A stretch of DNA of 64,000 nucleotides from Sphingobium arseniciresistens. GTDB lineage: Bacteria; Pseudomonadota; Alphaproteobacteria; Sphingomonadales; Sphingomonadaceae. Made by a program: the position numbers and the translations under genes. The stretch is taken from positions 124,001 to 188,000 of the forward strand of contig JARFNK010000011.1 of assembly GCA_029167225.1 (NCBI GenBank), in the 5' to 3' direction. Positions within the stretch are counted from its first letter, which is position 1; each line of letters begins with the position of its first letter. The notes beneath the pieces were generated by a model, which saw only the letters and a program-made list of their open reading frames with translations, was not told the origin of the DNA and did no database searches. Below are positions 27,907-38,484 of this stretch, piece after piece.

Positions 27907-27940
27907 CATCGGCTCTCGCGCATCAGCGCGGGAGCCGATG
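27907..27940 (+). terminator. Stem-loop after the phasin gene
   Basis: CATCGGCTCTCGCGC pairs with GCGCGGGAGCCGATG across a 4-nt loop (14 of 15 pairs). It follows the phasin stop by 15 bp and precedes the exporter operon. There is no T-run, but stem strength and place suit a transcription end. Confidence 0.55.
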
Positions 27941-27976
27941 CTGCGCGCTATCGAAACAGGGACGACGCAAGAGGAT

Positions 27977-29458
27977 ATGAACGCTTCAGCGAAAAGGGAT
28001 GGTGTAGGGCGAGGCTTTGCGCCAATTGCGGCCTGTCTCATCACAACCGTCCTTCTGGCGGGGTGCTCGTTCGCACCCCCTCATGTCCGGCCGGCTCAGC
28101 CGGTACCGCAGGCTTATCCCGCCGCGGTTTCCACAGACACATCGATCGCGCGTATCGGCTGGCATGATTTCTTCCGGGAAGATCATATGCGCGCGCTGAT
28201 CGCCGCGGCCTTGGACAATAATCGCGATATCCGCATTGCTGCAGCCCGCGTTGCCGAGGCACGCGCGGCCTGGCGGATCGAAGGCGCGGCGCTCTACCCC
28301 GAACTCGACGCCGTCGGCAGCGGAACACGCGGACGGTCGATCATCAGCCTGCCTGGGCTGGGCACGCAAAGTTACGACGTCAAGCAGGTAACCGCGCAGC
28401 TGAGCGCGGGCTGGGAACTCGATTTCTGGGGCCGGCTGCGCAACCTCAGGGAAGCGGCACGCAACGAGTATCTCGCAACCGAGGAAGCACGCCGGGCGCT
28501 GGCGACCGACCTCGTCGCCCAGGTAGCCAACGGCTATCTGCTCGAGCGCGAATATGAAGAGCGTGTCACGATCGCCGAACAGACGATCGCCACTCGCGCG
28601 GAGTCGCTGCGGATCATGCGCCGACGCTATGAGGTGGGTTCGGGCTCGAAGCTGGAGATGACACAAGCGCAAACACTGTTGGCGCAGGCGCAACTAACAC
28701 TGCAGGGGCTCGATCAGGACCGCCAGATCAATCGGAATGCGCTGGCCCTGCTTGTCGGGCAGCCCGTAGAGATCGCGCCGGGCCCGCTGGGGCTCGCCGA
28801 GGCTGCGCCGCAAATTGATCTGCCTGCGGGTCTGCCCGCCGAATTGCTCATATATCGTCCTGATATCGTCGCGGCCGAGTATCGCCTGCGCACCGCCAAT
28901 GCGAATATCGGCGCAGCGCGCGCGGCCTTCTTCCCCAATATCGCTCTGACGGCAGCCTTTGGTACGGCAAGCCCGGCTTTGGACGGCCTCTTTGGCAACG
29001 GCAGTCGGGCCTGGAGTTTCACGCCCACGATCACGCAGCCGCTGTTCAACGGCGGACGGCTCGCCGCTAATCTCGACGTGGCGAAGGCTCGGCAGATCGC
29101 GGCGATCGCGGACTATGAGAAGACTGTCCAGGGCGCGTTCCGTGATGTTTCCGATGCGCTGGTGCGGCGACGCCAGCTGGCGCTGCAGATCGACACGACG
29201 CGGACCGTGCTCGACACGCTGCGCGAGCGGGCCCACCTGGCACAGCTTCGTTTCGACAATGGACGGTCGGCTTATCTCGAAGTCCTCGACGCCCAGCGCG
29301 ATCTGTTCGACACCGAACAGTCGCTGGTGCAGTTGCGCCGCGCGCATCTCGCCAGCGCCATTGCCCTTTATGCCGCCTTGGGCGGCGGTTTCGTCGGCCA
29401 GCCCGTTTTTGACACGGCCGCCGTCGGCATCCCAGTATCAGGAGAACAGCAACGATGA
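27977..29458 (+). CDS. NodT-type outer-membrane efflux lipoprotein
   Basis: A 493-residue TolC-like channel protein. The lipobox LLAGC is near residue 32. Two OEP repeats follow, with typical RPDIVAAEYRLRTANANIGAARAAFFPNIALTA and FTPTITQPLFNGGRLAANLD. It forms the outer-membrane duct for the adaptor and ABC pump encoded directly downstream. I prefer the ATG at 27977 (MNASAKRDG) because the signal then has normal length. Its stop overlaps the adaptor gene (ATGA). Confidence 0.88.
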   Translation: MNASAKRDGVGRGFAPIAACLITTVLLAGCSFAPPHVRPAQPVPQAYPAAVSTDTSIARIGWHDFFREDHMRALIAAALDNNRDIRIAAARVAEARAAWRIEGAALYPELDAVGSGTRGRSIISLPGLGTQSYDVKQVTAQLSAGWELDFWGRLRNLREAARNEYLATEEARRALATDLVAQVANGYLLEREYEERVTIAEQTIATRAESLRIMRRRYEVGSGSKLEMTQAQTLLAQAQLTLQGLDQDRQINRNALALLVGQPVEIAPGPLGLAEAAPQIDLPAGLPAELLIYRPDIVAAEYRLRTANANIGAARAAFFPNIALTAAFGTASPALDGLFGNGSRAWSFTPTITQPLFNGGRLAANLDVAKARQIAAIADYEKTVQGAFRDVSDALVRRRQLALQIDTTRTVLDTLRERAHLAQLRFDNGRSAYLEVLDAQRDLFDTEQSLVQLRRAHLASAIALYAALGGGFVGQPVFDTAAVGIPVSGEQQR

Positions 29459-30528
29459 CGGCGTCCCAGAAGACATGGCTCATTCGGGGCGGCATTGCCG
29501 TGGTGGTCGTCGCAGGCGCATTCCTGCTGTGGCGGCTGCTTGTGCCCGGCGGGCTTCCTGACGGGATCGCCAGCGGCAATGGCCGGATCGAGGCGGTGGA
29601 GATGGACGTCTCCGCCAAGTCGCCCGGAAGAATCCGCGATATCGTCGTAGACGAGGGCGCATTCGTGAAGGCCGGCCAGGTGGTCGCGCATATGGACACC
29701 GATGTTCTGAACGCCCAGAAGGCGGAGGCCGAAGCGCAACTCGCCCAGGCACAAAACGCCATCCTGATTGCGCAGAGCCAGGTTGCGCAGCGGCAAAGCG
29801 AGCGCGCCGCAGCGCTCGCCGCCGTCCGCCAGCGCGAGGCGGAACTCAATGCGGCGCGCAAGCGGCTCGGGCGTTCCGAGACGCTGGCGCGCGAGGGCGC
29901 CACCGCGGTTCAGGAGCGGGACGACGATCAGGCCCAGGTGGAAGGCGCGACGGCTGGGGTTGAAGCGGCCAAGGCGCAGCTCGCCGCGGTCGATGCCGCC
30001 ATCGGCACGGCGCAAAGCCAGGTCATCGGCGCCCGCTCCAATGTCGATGCGGTGCGCGCGACCATCCAGCGCATCGAAGCAGACATTCATGATAGCGACC
30101 TGCGGGCGCCGACCGATGGCCGTGTGCAATATCGCGTGGCGCAGCCGGGCGAGGTCGTCGCCGGCGGCGGTCGTGTGCTCAACCTCGTCAACCTGGGCGA
30201 CGTCACCATGACCTTCTTCCTGCCCGAGACCGTGGCGGGGAGGGTGGCGCTTGGCAGCGACGTACGCCTCGTGCTCGACGCCGCGCCCGACTATGTGATC
30301 CCCGCCAGGGTGAGCTTCGTCGCCGACGTCGCCCAGTTCACGCCCAAGACCGTCGAGACGCAGAGCGAGCGGCAGAAGCTCATGTTCCGTGTCAAAGCCC
30401 GCATCGACCGCAAGCTGCTCGAACGCTACATCACGCAGGTCAAGACGGGCCTGCCGGGCATGGCCTATGTGCGGATCGATCCGCTAGCGGAATGGCCTGC
30501 GAACCTAAAGTTGAATGTGAGGCCATGA
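29455..30528 (+). CDS. HlyD/YhiI-like membrane fusion protein
   Basis: A 357-residue periplasmic adaptor. One N-terminal membrane helix ([18 protein letters not shown]) precedes a biotinyl-lipoyl-like part ([20 protein letters not shown]), a long coiled coil (about residues 90-200, rich in Ala, Gln and Glu) and beta-barrel strands ([20 protein letters not shown]). It joins the inner-membrane ABC pump to the outer-membrane channel. Length and order match E. coli YhiI, which precedes rbbA and yhhJ. Confidence 0.87.
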   Translation: MTASQKTWLIRGGIAVVVVAGAFLLWRLLVPGGLPDGIASGNGRIEAVEMDVSAKSPGRIRDIVVDEGAFVKAGQVVAHMDTDVLNAQKAEAEAQLAQAQNAILIAQSQVAQRQSERAAALAAVRQREAELNAARKRLGRSETLAREGATAVQERDDDQAQVEGATAGVEAAKAQLAAVDAAIGTAQSQVIGARSNVDAVRATIQRIEADIHDSDLRAPTDGRVQYRVAQPGEVVAGGGRVLNLVNLGDVTMTFFLPETVAGRVALGSDVRLVLDAAPDYVIPARVSFVADVAQFTPKTVETQSERQKLMFRVKARIDRKLLERYITQVKTGLPGMAYVRIDPLAEWPANLKLNVRP

Positions 30529-33305
30529 GCGAGGTTCCGCCGCCGCTCGCGGCGCGCCTTTCCGGCGTCAGCCTCCATTATGGAAAGACGCTGGCGCTTG
30601 GCGGGATCGATCTTGATATTCCGGCGGGCAAGATGGTCGCGCTGATCGGTCCCGACGGTGTCGGCAAGTCGAGCCTCTTCTCTCTGCTGGCCGGCGCGCG
30701 CTTGATCCAGGAGGGTCATGTCGAGGTCCTGGGAGGTGACATGGCGGACCGCGATCATCGCGAGGCCGTCTGCCCCCGGATCGCCTATATGCCGCAAGGT
30801 CTCGGCAAGAACCTGTATCCCACGCTGTCGATCGACGAGAATCTGGAGTTTTTCGGCCGGCTCTTCGGCCAGGACGCGACGGAGCGCGAGAGGCGCATTT
30901 CGGAACTGACCGAGAGCACCGGTCTTGCGCCTTTCCGCAAGCGCCCGGCCGGCAAGCTGTCAGGCGGCATGAAGCAGAAGCTCGGCCTGTGCTGTGCGCT
31001 CATCCACGATCCCGACTTCCTGCTGCTGGACGAGCCGACAACCGGTGTCGACCCGCTATCGCGTGCGCAGTTCTGGGATCTCATCGACAGCATTCGCCAG
31101 GATCGCCCACATATGAGCGTGCTCGTGGCGACCGCCTATATGGAGGAGGCAGAACGCTTCGACTGGCTGATCGCCATGGATGCGGGCAGAGTGCTCGCCA
31201 CCGGCACGGCGAGTGATTTCTTCGCCCGCACCGGCACGACGAACCTGGAGCAGGCCTTCATCGCGCTTCTCCCTGAAGAGCGTCGACGCGGTCACAAACC
31301 CGTCACCATCCCGCCCCGCGGCGAAGGCGACGAGGCAACCGCCATCGAAGCCCAGGGGCTGACGATGCGCTTTGGCGACTTCACCGCGGTCGACCATGTC
31401 GATTTCCGGATCGAGCGCGGTGAAATCTTCGGCTTCCTCGGCTCCAACGGCTGCGGCAAATCGACGACCATGAAGATGCTGACCGGCCTTCTGGCCGCCA
31501 GCGAAGGCCAGGCCTGGCTGTTCGGGCAGGAGGTCGACAGCCGCGACATCGCTACACGCCAGCGCGTCGGCTATATGTCCCAAGCGTTCTCGCTCTATTC
31601 CGAGCTCACCGTTCGGCAGAATCTGGAACTTCATGCCAAGCTGTTCCATGTGCCGCCGGCCGAGATTGCGGGGCGCGTCGAGGAGATAGCCGGGCGCTTC
31701 GGTCTTGCCGACATCATGGACGCTTTGCCCGATGCATTGCCGCTCGGCCAGCGCCAGCGCCTCAGCCTCGCGGTCGCGATGATCCACAAGCCCGAGATGC
31801 TGATCCTTGACGAGCCGACGTCGGGGGTCGACCCCATCGCGCGCGACCAGTTCTGGCAGATGATGATCGATCTTTCGCGCAACGACAAGGTCACGATCTT
31901 CATCTCCACGCACTTCATGAACGAGGCCGATCGCTGCGATCGCATCTCGCTGATGCACGCCGGAAAGGTGCTGGTGAGCGACACCCCGGCGCGCATCGTC
32001 GAGACCAGAGGGGCAGAAAATCTAGAACAGGCGTTCATCGCCTATCTGGAAGATGCCTCCATCGGCGCGCCGGCCGGGCCGGATCGCGGGACGGCCGTTC
32101 AGCCTGCGGCTACCGTGATCACTGCGGGCGTTCCGTCGTCGCCTTCCGGCGAGGCCAGGAACATCCGCTTCTCGCGGCTCTTCTCTATCCGCCGTATGCT
32201 GGCCTATACACGGCGCGAGCAGCTCGAACTGCAACGCGATCCGATCCGGGGACTTCTCGCGCTGCTGGGCAGCGTCATCCTGATGTTCATCATCGGTTAC
32301 GGGATCAGCATGGACGTCGAGAACCTGCCCTTCGCCGTGCTCGACCGCGACGGTACGACCACCAGCCAGAACTACACACTGAACCTTGCGGGCTCGCGCT
32401 ACTTCATCGAACGTCCGCCCATCACCGACTACGCCCAGCTCGATCGCCGGATGCGCTCGGGGGAACTGAGTGTAGCGGTCGAGCTGCCCCCCAACTTCGC
32501 GCGCGATTTGCGACGCGGCGTTCCCGTCGAGGTCGGCGTGTGGATTGATGGGGCGATGCCGATGCGCGCGGAAACCGTCCAGGGCTATATCCAGGCGCTG
32601 CATGGCCAGTGGCTGAGCGAGATGAGCGTACAGGAACTGGGCGTCCGTCCAGCGGCCGGGCTGGTCAAGATCGAGATCCGCTATCGCTACAATCCCGATG
32701 TCAAGAGTCTGGTCGCCATCGTTCCCGCAGTGATTCCGGTGTTGCTGCTCCTGCTGCCAGCGATGTTGACCGCCTTGAGCGTGGTGCGCGAAAAGGAACT
32801 GGGCTCGATCATCAATTTCTATGTGACGCCGGTCGGGCGCGCTGAATTCCTGATTGGCAAGCAGTTGCCATATGTCGTTCTGGCCATGCTCAACTATGTG
32901 TTGCTGGTGCTGCTGGCGCTCACCGTCTTCCAGGTTTCGATCAGCGGTAATATATTCGCGATGACTCTCGGCGCGTTCCTGTTCACACTTTCCTCCACGG
33001 CGCTCGGGCTGCTTTTCTCTGTCTTCATGCGTAGCCAGATCGCGGCCATGTTCGCCACCGCGATCGGTACGATCCTGCCGGCGGTCCAGTTCTCGGGACT
33101 GATCAATCCGGTTTCCTCGCTTGAAGGCGTGGGCGCCGTGATCGGGCGGATATTCCCCGCGACGCATTTTATCACGATTTGCCGCGGCGTCTTCTCCAAG
33201 GGCTTGGGCCTTGCCGACCTGGTTTCGCCGCTGATGTCCCTTGCAGCCGCTTTCCCAGTGATCCTGGGCGCGTGCGTCCTGCTGCTCAGGAAACAGGAGC
33301 GCTGA
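30525..33305 (+). CDS. rbbA: RbbA-like ABC-ABC-permease fusion
   Basis: A 926-residue protein with two ATPase domains and an ABC-2 permease domain. First Walker A is [14 protein letters not shown] near residue 37, with signature [11 protein letters not shown] and DEPTTGVDP. Second Walker A is [14 protein letters not shown] near 305, with [15 protein letters not shown] and DEPTSGVDP. The C-terminal third has a large periplasmic loop and about six helices. E. coli RbbA has the same plan and near-equal length and is reported to bind ribosomes; operon context here points to export. The ATG at 30525 overlaps the adaptor stop. Confidence 0.85.
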   Translation: MSEVPPPLAARLSGVSLHYGKTLALGGIDLDIPAGKMVALIGPDGVGKSSLFSLLAGARLIQEGHVEVLGGDMADRDHREAVCPRIAYMPQGLGKNLYPTLSIDENLEFFGRLFGQDATERERRISELTESTGLAPFRKRPAGKLSGGMKQKLGLCCALIHDPDFLLLDEPTTGVDPLSRAQFWDLIDSIRQDRPHMSVLVATAYMEEAERFDWLIAMDAGRVLATGTASDFFARTGTTNLEQAFIALLPEERRRGHKPVTIPPRGEGDEATAIEAQGLTMRFGDFTAVDHVDFRIERGEIFGFLGSNGCGKSTTMKMLTGLLAASEGQAWLFGQEVDSRDIATRQRVGYMSQAFSLYSELTVRQNLELHAKLFHVPPAEIAGRVEEIAGRFGLADIMDALPDALPLGQRQRLSLAVAMIHKPEMLILDEPTSGVDPIARDQFWQMMIDLSRNDKVTIFISTHFMNEADRCDRISLMHAGKVLVSDTPARIVETRGAENLEQAFIAYLEDASIGAPAGPDRGTAVQPAATVITAGVPSSPSGEARNIRFSRLFSIRRMLAYTRREQLELQRDPIRGLLALLGSVILMFIIGYGISMDVENLPFAVLDRDGTTTSQNYTLNLAGSRYFIERPPITDYAQLDRRMRSGELSVAVELPPNFARDLRRGVPVEVGVWIDGAMPMRAETVQGYIQALHGQWLSEMSVQELGVRPAAGLVKIEIRYRYNPDVKSLVAIVPAVIPVLLLLLPAMLTALSVVREKELGSIINFYVTPVGRAEFLIGKQLPYVVLAMLNYVLLVLLALTVFQVSISGNIFAMTLGAFLFTLSSTALGLLFSVFMRSQIAAMFATAIGTILPAVQFSGLINPVSSLEGVGAVIGRIFPATHFITICRGVFSKGLGLADLVSPLMSLAAAFPVILGACVLLLRKQER

Positions 33306-33306
33306 A

Positions 33307-34431
33307 ATGCGTAACGCTGCCAATATCCTGAATCTGGGGATCAAGGAGCTGCGCAGCCTTTGGCGCGACCCAATGATGCTGTTCCTGATCGTCTATGCCT
33401 TCACGCTCAGCATCTATATCGCTGCATCGGGTATTCCCGAAACGCTGCACAAGGCGGCGATCTCCGTTGTCGATGAAGATCAGTCACCGCTGTCGAACCG
33501 AATCACAGGGGGCTTTGCTTCGCCCTATTTCACGCGACCTGCCCTGATTGGCCTCAACGAGATCGATTCTGGCCTTGATGCCGGCCGCTATACCTTCGCC
33601 ATCGACCTTCCGCCCGATCTCCAGCGCGACGTGCTGGCCGGCCGCCAACCGACGGTCCAGTTGAACGTCGATGCGACCCGCATGAGCCAGGCTTTCACCG
33701 GCGGGTCCTATATCCAGCAGATCGTCCAGACCGAGACCGCCGAGTTCATGACCGGCACCCGGGCGACGGCCCCGCCACCTGCTGATCTCGCGATGCGCTC
33801 CCGCTTCAACCCGACGCTGGCGCAGAGCTGGTTCGGAGCGGTGATGGAAATCATCAACAATGTGACCATGCTCTCGATCGTCCTGACGGGCGCGGCGCTG
33901 ATCCGCGAGCGTGAGCACGGCACGATCGAGCATCTGCTGGTCATGCCCGTGACGCCGTTCGAAATCATGGCAAGCAAGGTCTGGGCGATGGGTCTGGTCG
34001 TTCTCATCGCTTGCGGGTTTTCACTCTACACCGTCGTCCAGGGCGTTCTCGGGGTGCCCATTGAAGGCTCGATCCCCCTTTTTCTGCTTGGCGCCGGATT
34101 GCACCTGTTCGCGACGACATCGATGGGGATATTCATGGGGACCATCGCGCGATCGATGCCGCAGTTTGGTTTGTTGTTGATGCTCGTGCTCCTGCCGCTC
34201 ATGCTGCTTTCAGGCGGTATCACGCCACGCGAGAGCATGCCCGAGCTTGTCCAGAACCTGATGCTGGCCGCGCCCACCACCCACTTCGTTAAGATGGCCC
34301 AGGCGATCCTGTATCGCGGCGCGGGCATCGATGTCGTCTGGCCGCAATTTCTGGCAATCATCGTCATTGGCGCCGTCTTTTTCGGTATCGCTCTCACCCG
34401 CTTTCGCAAGACTATAGGAGCCATGGCATGA
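33307..34431 (+). CDS. YhhJ-like ABC-2 permease
   Basis: A 374-residue inner-membrane permease. It starts with a cytoplasmic run (NILNLGIKELRSLWRDPMML) and a first helix, then a large extracytoplasmic domain, then five helices with the ABC-2 motif REREHGTIEHLLVMPVTPFEI and LSGGITPRESMPE. It is the partner permease of the RbbA-like protein (YhhJ is 374-375 residues). It starts 1 nt after the rbbA stop. A 22-codon Cys-rich ORF overlaps its stop but is too short to call. Confidence 0.87.
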   Translation: MRNAANILNLGIKELRSLWRDPMMLFLIVYAFTLSIYIAASGIPETLHKAAISVVDEDQSPLSNRITGGFASPYFTRPALIGLNEIDSGLDAGRYTFAIDLPPDLQRDVLAGRQPTVQLNVDATRMSQAFTGGSYIQQIVQTETAEFMTGTRATAPPPADLAMRSRFNPTLAQSWFGAVMEIINNVTMLSIVLTGAALIREREHGTIEHLLVMPVTPFEIMASKVWAMGLVVLIACGFSLYTVVQGVLGVPIEGSIPLFLLGAGLHLFATTSMGIFMGTIARSMPQFGLLLMLVLLPLMLLSGGITPRESMPELVQNLMLAAPTTHFVKMAQAILYRGAGIDVVWPQFLAIIVIGAVFFGIALTRFRKTIGAMA

Positions 34432-34609
34432 ATGACGGAGGGAACCGCTGCAAAATGCCCTTCTGCTCGCGACGATGTCTTTGCGCTTTGAAATGAAAGC
34501 CAATAAATTCGGACCGAAACGTCAATAACGGCGGCGTCGATGACCGAGGCACAGGAGTTTTCCGGCGCGGGCGACACACGGGCATAAGCACAGGATAATC
34601 CATGACCGC

Positions 34610-34990
34610 CCGCAGATCATCATCCCGTTCAGCTTTTCGAACTCCGGATTAGCGATGGACGTGACAATCAAGGGTATGCTCTCCAAATGATCATCGACAC
34701 GAGCGTTGACCCATCAGACGTCGATCTTGAGCAGGCGGGAAAGCTAGGCCTCCCCGTAGATACAAGCGTTGGGGACACGGTGAGCGGATTCGGCGACGGA
34801 AGGGACGCAATGATGTGTCCCATCGTCGTCGACGGCGTCGCGCTCGGAGCGATGTCGGCGCGGTTCGATCGTAGGCTCGACCGGCACGCGCGTCGTCAAT
34901 GTCGGCAGTGGATTGCCCGCCGCCATGGAGCTCAAGCTGCTGCTCGATTGTCCGGGAAGGGCGATGATCTTCTACGGCGATTGCACATAA
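34610..34990 (+). pseudogene. Decayed aspartyl-protease-like gene
   Basis: Pieces in three frames form one plausible protein: IIPFSFSNSGLAMDVTIKG, then MIIDTSVDPSDVDLEQAGKL and GLPVDTSVGDTVSGFGDG from 34687, then VVNVGSGLPAAMELKLLLDC and PGRAMIFYGDCT ending at TAA 34988. The IDT-x-x-x-PS core and the GLPV...GFGDG strand pattern resemble retropepsin-like aspartyl proteases (IDTG), with the Gly after Asp-Thr changed to Ser. At least two frameshifts make it non-functional. The family call is a judgement by eye. Confidence 0.45.
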
Positions 34991-35054
34991 GCCGCCGCGC
35001 CTTACTTTAGCACCAGACTTGCCCTTGCCTCTCCAGCGGCTTCCCCAAGGTCGG

Positions 35055-35444
35055 CTAGTTTCCCAGATTGTCGAGTATGGGGCATTCCGGTCGATCGTCG
35101 CCGTTGCAGGCGGCTGCAAGACCGAGCAGAGTCTCTCGCATCGCTTGAAGCTTTGCCACCTTCTGGCCGAGTTCTCCCGCTCGCGATAGCGCGAGCCGCT
35201 TGACGTCGCCGCTCAACCGGTCGCGGTCTTGCCATAGGTCCAGCAGAGACCTGATCTCTTCTATAGGAAAGCCAAGGTCGCGCGCATTCGCGATGAAGCG
35301 TAGCCGATGCACGTCGACATCAGAATAATCGCGATAGCCGCTGTCCCGGCGCAGTGGCGCTGGCACGAGGCCGATCTTCTCGTAATGGCGGACCATACGC
35401 TGGGAGACGCCACTCGCCTGAGAGGCCTGTCCGATATTCACCAT
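35055..35444 (-). CDS. cueR: CueR-type copper-sensing MerR regulator
   Basis: A 129-residue MerR-family activator. The winged helix is at residues 1-70 (NIGQASQASGVSQRMVRHYE), followed by a dimerisation helix, then the metal loop with Cys113 and Cys121 (C-x7-C, ACNGDDRPECP), matching CueR Cys112/Cys120. Ser78 stands where Hg/Zn sensors have Cys, which favours a Cu(I)/Ag(I) sensor. Its ATG lies 1 nt after the copA stop, so it is made with the pump it controls. Confidence 0.9.
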   Translation of the reverse strand: MVNIGQASQASGVSQRMVRHYEKIGLVPAPLRRDSGYRDYSDVDVHRLRFIANARDLGFPIEEIRSLLDLWQDRDRLSGDVKRLALSRAGELGQKVAKLQAMRETLLGLAAACNGDDRPECPILDNLGN

Positions 35445-35445
35445 C

Positions 35446-37797
35446 TCACCGATCGAGCCGAGCGGCGTTGAGGCGCAGCGCATTGGCGACCACGGTGAAG
35501 GATGAAAGAGCCATGGCGGCACCCGCAAACATTGGGGAGAGGAGGATGCCGGCGACCGGATAGAGAACGCCTGCCGCGACCGGCACGCCGACACCGTTGA
35601 ACAAGAAGGAGAAGAACAGGTTCTGACGAATGTTCGCCATCGTGGCGCGCGCGAGCCGCCGTGCGCGCACCATGGCGGCGAGGTCTCCCTTGGTCAGCGT
35701 CAGGCCGGCGCTTTCGATCGCAACGTCGGTCCCCGTTCCCATGGCGACGCCCACATCGGCTGCTGCAAGCGCTGGCGCGTCGTTGATGCCATCGCCAGCC
35801 ATTGCGACTGTCAGTCCTTTCGACTTGAGCTCACCGACGATCCGAGCCTTGTCTTCGGGCTTCAGATCGGCGTGAACCTCGTCGATCCCGCCGATCTCGC
35901 TTGCCACGGCCTGCGCCGTCGTCAGACTGTCGCCGGTCAGCATGACGATCCTAAGGCCCTCGGCGCGAAGCGCCGCGATGGCGGCGCGCGCCGACGCCTT
36001 GACCGGATCGGCGACCGCGATGAACCCCGCCGCGCGCCCGTCCACCGCGACTAGCATGACGCCCGCGCCAGTGGCGCGGCGCTGATCGGCCGCAGCCTGC
36101 AACCCTTGCGCTTCGGCGCCGACCCGGCGCATTTGCTCGGCATTGCCCACGGCGACGGCGCGGCCGCCGACATTGCCGCTGATCCCCATGCCCGTCTGGG
36201 ACTCGAAGTCCTGGACTTGGCTTACCGCGATGCCGCGTTTGTGCGCGCCGGCCACGATCGCGACGGCGAGCGGATGTTCCGAGCGCGCCTCGACGGCGGC
36301 TGCCAGCGCGAGCAACTCGTCTGCCTCAAACCCGTCCGCCGGTTCCACCGCGACAAGACTGGGCCTGCCTTCGGTCAGTGTACCGGTCTTGTCGATCACC
36401 AGCGTATCGACCTTGTCGAGAGCCTGGAGGGCCTCGGCGTTCTTGACCAGCACACCCGACTGAGCGCCGCGTCCGGTCCCGACCATGATTGACATCGGCG
36501 TAGCGAGCCCTAGCGCGCAGGGGCAGGCAATAATCAGCACCGCGATCGCGTTGAGCAGCGCATGACCGAAGCGCGGCTCCGGCCCCACCAGATTCCACAC
36601 GGCGAAGGTGACCAGCGCGATCAGCACAACCAAAGGCACGAACCAGCCGGAGATGCGGTCGGCGACGGCCTGGATCGGCGCCCGACTGCGTTGCGCCGCG
36701 GCGACCATGGCAACAATGCGCGCGAGCATCGTTTCCGAACCGATCGCGCGGGCTTCCATGACGAGGCTGCCGGTGCCGTTGACGGTGCCGCCGGTCACCG
36801 CCGCACCGGCGGTTTTTAGGACGGGAACCGGCTCGCCTGTCAGCATCGACTCGTCGACAGACGAACGGCCCTCGATCACCTGCCCATCGACCGGGATCGC
36901 TTCGCCGGGGCGCACCTGCAGCCGGTCGCCCTTGACCACCGCAGACAGCTGGATCTCGCTTTCCTTGCCGTCGGCTCCGAGCCGGCGTGCGGTTTTCGGC
37001 GCCAGGTTGAGGAGCGCCCGGATCGCGCGTCCGGTCGCCGCGCGGGCACGCAGCTCGAGAACCTGGCCGAGCAGCACGAGCGCCACGACGACACCGGCAG
37101 CCTCATAATAGACCGGCACCATGCCGCCATGCTCGCGGAACGTCGCCGGGAAGAGACCAGGCGCGACCGTCGCGACCAGGCTGTAGAGGAAGGCGGCGCC
37201 GACGCCGATCGCGATCAGCGTGAACATGTTATAGTGGCGCGACTTGAGCGAGGCCCATCCCCGTTCAAAGAAGGGCAGGCCGCCCCACAGCACGATCGGC
37301 GCGGTGAGCGCGAGCTGCACCCAGGGCGACCAGTGCATCGGCACAAGATGCAGGCCCAGCATCTCTGCGCCCATCGAGATCAGCAGCAATGGTATGGCGA
37401 GCACCGCGCTGACCCAGAAGCGGCGGGTGAAGTCGACGAGTTCGGGATTGGGGCCTTCCCGCGCGCTCGGTTCGGCGGGTTCGAGCGCCATGCCGCAGAT
37501 CGGGCAGGTGCCTGGTTCGGCGCGCCGGATCTCGGGATGCATCGGGCAGGTCCAGAACGTCGCCACCGCAGGCGGCGGCGAGGGATCCGTGCCGGCACCC
37601 AGATATTCTTCGGGATCGGTGACAAACTTCGCACGGCAGTCGGCGCTGCAGAAATGATAGGTCTTACCGCCATGTTCGGCACGATGACTGGTAACATTCG
37701 GGTCGACCGACATGCCGCAAACCGGGTCCTTGACCTTCGTCGGAGCAGGCGTGCCGGGCGAACAGCAGGAACTTCCGTGACCGTGGTGGATGTGCAT
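35446..37797 (-). CDS. copA: Copper-exporting P1B-type ATPase
   Basis: A 783-residue pump. It begins with a His-rich tail ([11 protein letters not shown]), then a YHS domain ([10 protein letters not shown]...CSADCRAKF), then a heavy-metal-binding domain ([20 protein letters not shown]) instead of classical CxxC HMA domains. Membrane motif [13 protein letters not shown] (CPC), phosphorylation site DKTGTLTEG and hinge [16 protein letters not shown] follow. CPC marks Cu+/Ag+ transport. AAAGGAG precedes the ATG at 37797; an upstream ATG at 37833 is less likely. A CueR-type promoter lies just upstream. Confidence 0.92.
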   Translation of the reverse strand: MHIHHGHGSSCCSPGTPAPTKVKDPVCGMSVDPNVTSHRAEHGGKTYHFCSADCRAKFVTDPEEYLGAGTDPSPPPAVATFWTCPMHPEIRRAEPGTCPICGMALEPAEPSAREGPNPELVDFTRRFWVSAVLAIPLLLISMGAEMLGLHLVPMHWSPWVQLALTAPIVLWGGLPFFERGWASLKSRHYNMFTLIAIGVGAAFLYSLVATVAPGLFPATFREHGGMVPVYYEAAGVVVALVLLGQVLELRARAATGRAIRALLNLAPKTARRLGADGKESEIQLSAVVKGDRLQVRPGEAIPVDGQVIEGRSSVDESMLTGEPVPVLKTAGAAVTGGTVNGTGSLVMEARAIGSETMLARIVAMVAAAQRSRAPIQAVADRISGWFVPLVVLIALVTFAVWNLVGPEPRFGHALLNAIAVLIIACPCALGLATPMSIMVGTGRGAQSGVLVKNAEALQALDKVDTLVIDKTGTLTEGRPSLVAVEPADGFEADELLALAAAVEARSEHPLAVAIVAGAHKRGIAVSQVQDFESQTGMGISGNVGGRAVAVGNAEQMRRVGAEAQGLQAAADQRRATGAGVMLVAVDGRAAGFIAVADPVKASARAAIAALRAEGLRIVMLTGDSLTTAQAVASEIGGIDEVHADLKPEDKARIVGELKSKGLTVAMAGDGINDAPALAAADVGVAMGTGTDVAIESAGLTLTKGDLAAMVRARRLARATMANIRQNLFFSFLFNGVGVPVAAGVLYPVAGILLSPMFAGAAMALSSFTVVANALRLNAARLDR

Positions 37798-37816
37798 CGT
37801 CGACTCCTTTGGGCCT

Positions 37817-37847
37817 GATCTAGGGTCTGACACTATGTCAGGGTCAA
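37817..37847 (-). promoter_or_regulatory. CueR-type promoter of copA
   Basis: Read on the minus strand: TTGACC, a 19-bp spacer, then TAGATC. The spacer holds a perfect dyad CTGACA-TAG-TGTCAG. A 19-bp rather than 17-bp spacer with a dyad inside is the mark of MerR-family activators, which untwist the DNA. The start codon of copA is 20 bp downstream of the -10. Confidence 0.75.
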
Positions 37848-37882
37848 GTGTTGCGGTTTGATCGGGATCATCGACTCACGGC

Positions 37883-37913
37883 TTGACCCTGACATGGTGT
37901 CAAATCGTAATAA
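37883..37913 (+). promoter_or_regulatory. Second, divergent CueR-type promoter
   Basis: On the plus strand TTGACC, again a 19-bp spacer, then TAATAA. The spacer contains TGACA-TGG-TGTCA, nearly the same dyad as in the copA promoter. It points toward the small DUF2933-like gene at 38175, so both directions should answer to the same regulator. Confidence 0.7.
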
Positions 37914-38174
37914 AAAGGCGACTCGGGACGGTGCGTGGGAGATGAATCACAAGACGCTGCTGATCGACGGGCAGATGCCCGCTCATCGCGCTCTCTGGCG
38001 ACGAGGTCACGCTGACCATCGCGCGGCAGGCGATGATGATAGGCAGCCGCAAGAGCCATCCATCGGCATCGTCGGAAGTCGGGGGAATACGAAGGTCAAG
38101 GCCATGGTTCATCAATGGCGCTGATCGCCCTGTTCGCCTCTTTCACGTCTGCTTTCGCACAGGATAACGGCATC
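37914..38174 (+). other. Leader region after the divergent promoter
   Basis: A possible 60-codon ORF (37942-38124, starting MNHKTLLIDGQMPAHRALWR) lies here but has no properly spaced ribosome binding site and no known family. Just before 38175 an in-frame run (MALIALFASFTSAFAQ) resembles a signal peptide; it may be a remnant or an alternative start of the next gene. Confidence 0.3.
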
Positions 38175-38381
38175 ATGGATGAGCACATCAAAAGCTTCGC
38201 TACGATGATGGCTACCGCGGTCGCGGCGGCCGTTTTGTTTTGGTTTCTTCGCGATCATTGGCAGCACGCCTTTGGCGTGCTGCCCTATCTCCTGTTCCTT
38301 GCTTGCCCGCTGATGCACCTGTTCATGCATCGTGGACATCGGCATCATGGCGCCCGATCACACCATCCACCGACGGAATGA
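38175..38381 (+). CDS. DUF2933-type small membrane protein
   Basis: A 68-residue protein: one or two hydrophobic helices with the pattern FLRDHWQHAFGVLPYLLFLACPLMHLFMH, followed by a His-rich tail (HRGHRHHGARSHH). DUF2933 proteins often sit in copper and silver resistance clusters. The Cys, Met and His ligands and the CueR-type promoter upstream suggest a role in copper handling in the inner membrane. AGGATAA precedes the ATG; a start at 38115 would add a signal-like run. Confidence 0.7.
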   Translation: MDEHIKSFATMMATAVAAAVLFWFLRDHWQHAFGVLPYLLFLACPLMHLFMHRGHRHHGARSHHPPTE

Positions 38382-38484
38382 GTGGAAGGGCATCGCTTGG
38401 CGTTGCGGTGAACAAAACCGGCTTCGCCTGAGCGCGGGCGAAAGCATGGTTGCGTCAGGACGAGTGGTCTTCTTTACAAGACCT

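Noticed and set aside
32022-33344. A 440-codon minus-strand frame
   Set aside because: Antisense to the RbbA-like gene; no motif.
34428-34496. A 22-codon Cys-rich ORF overlapping the permease stop
   Set aside because: Too short, and the only support is one ATGA overlap.
37942-38124. A 60-codon ORF behind the plus CueR-type promoter
   Set aside because: GGGAG directly touches the ATG, leaving no spacing, and the product matches nothing I know; noted only in the leader entry.
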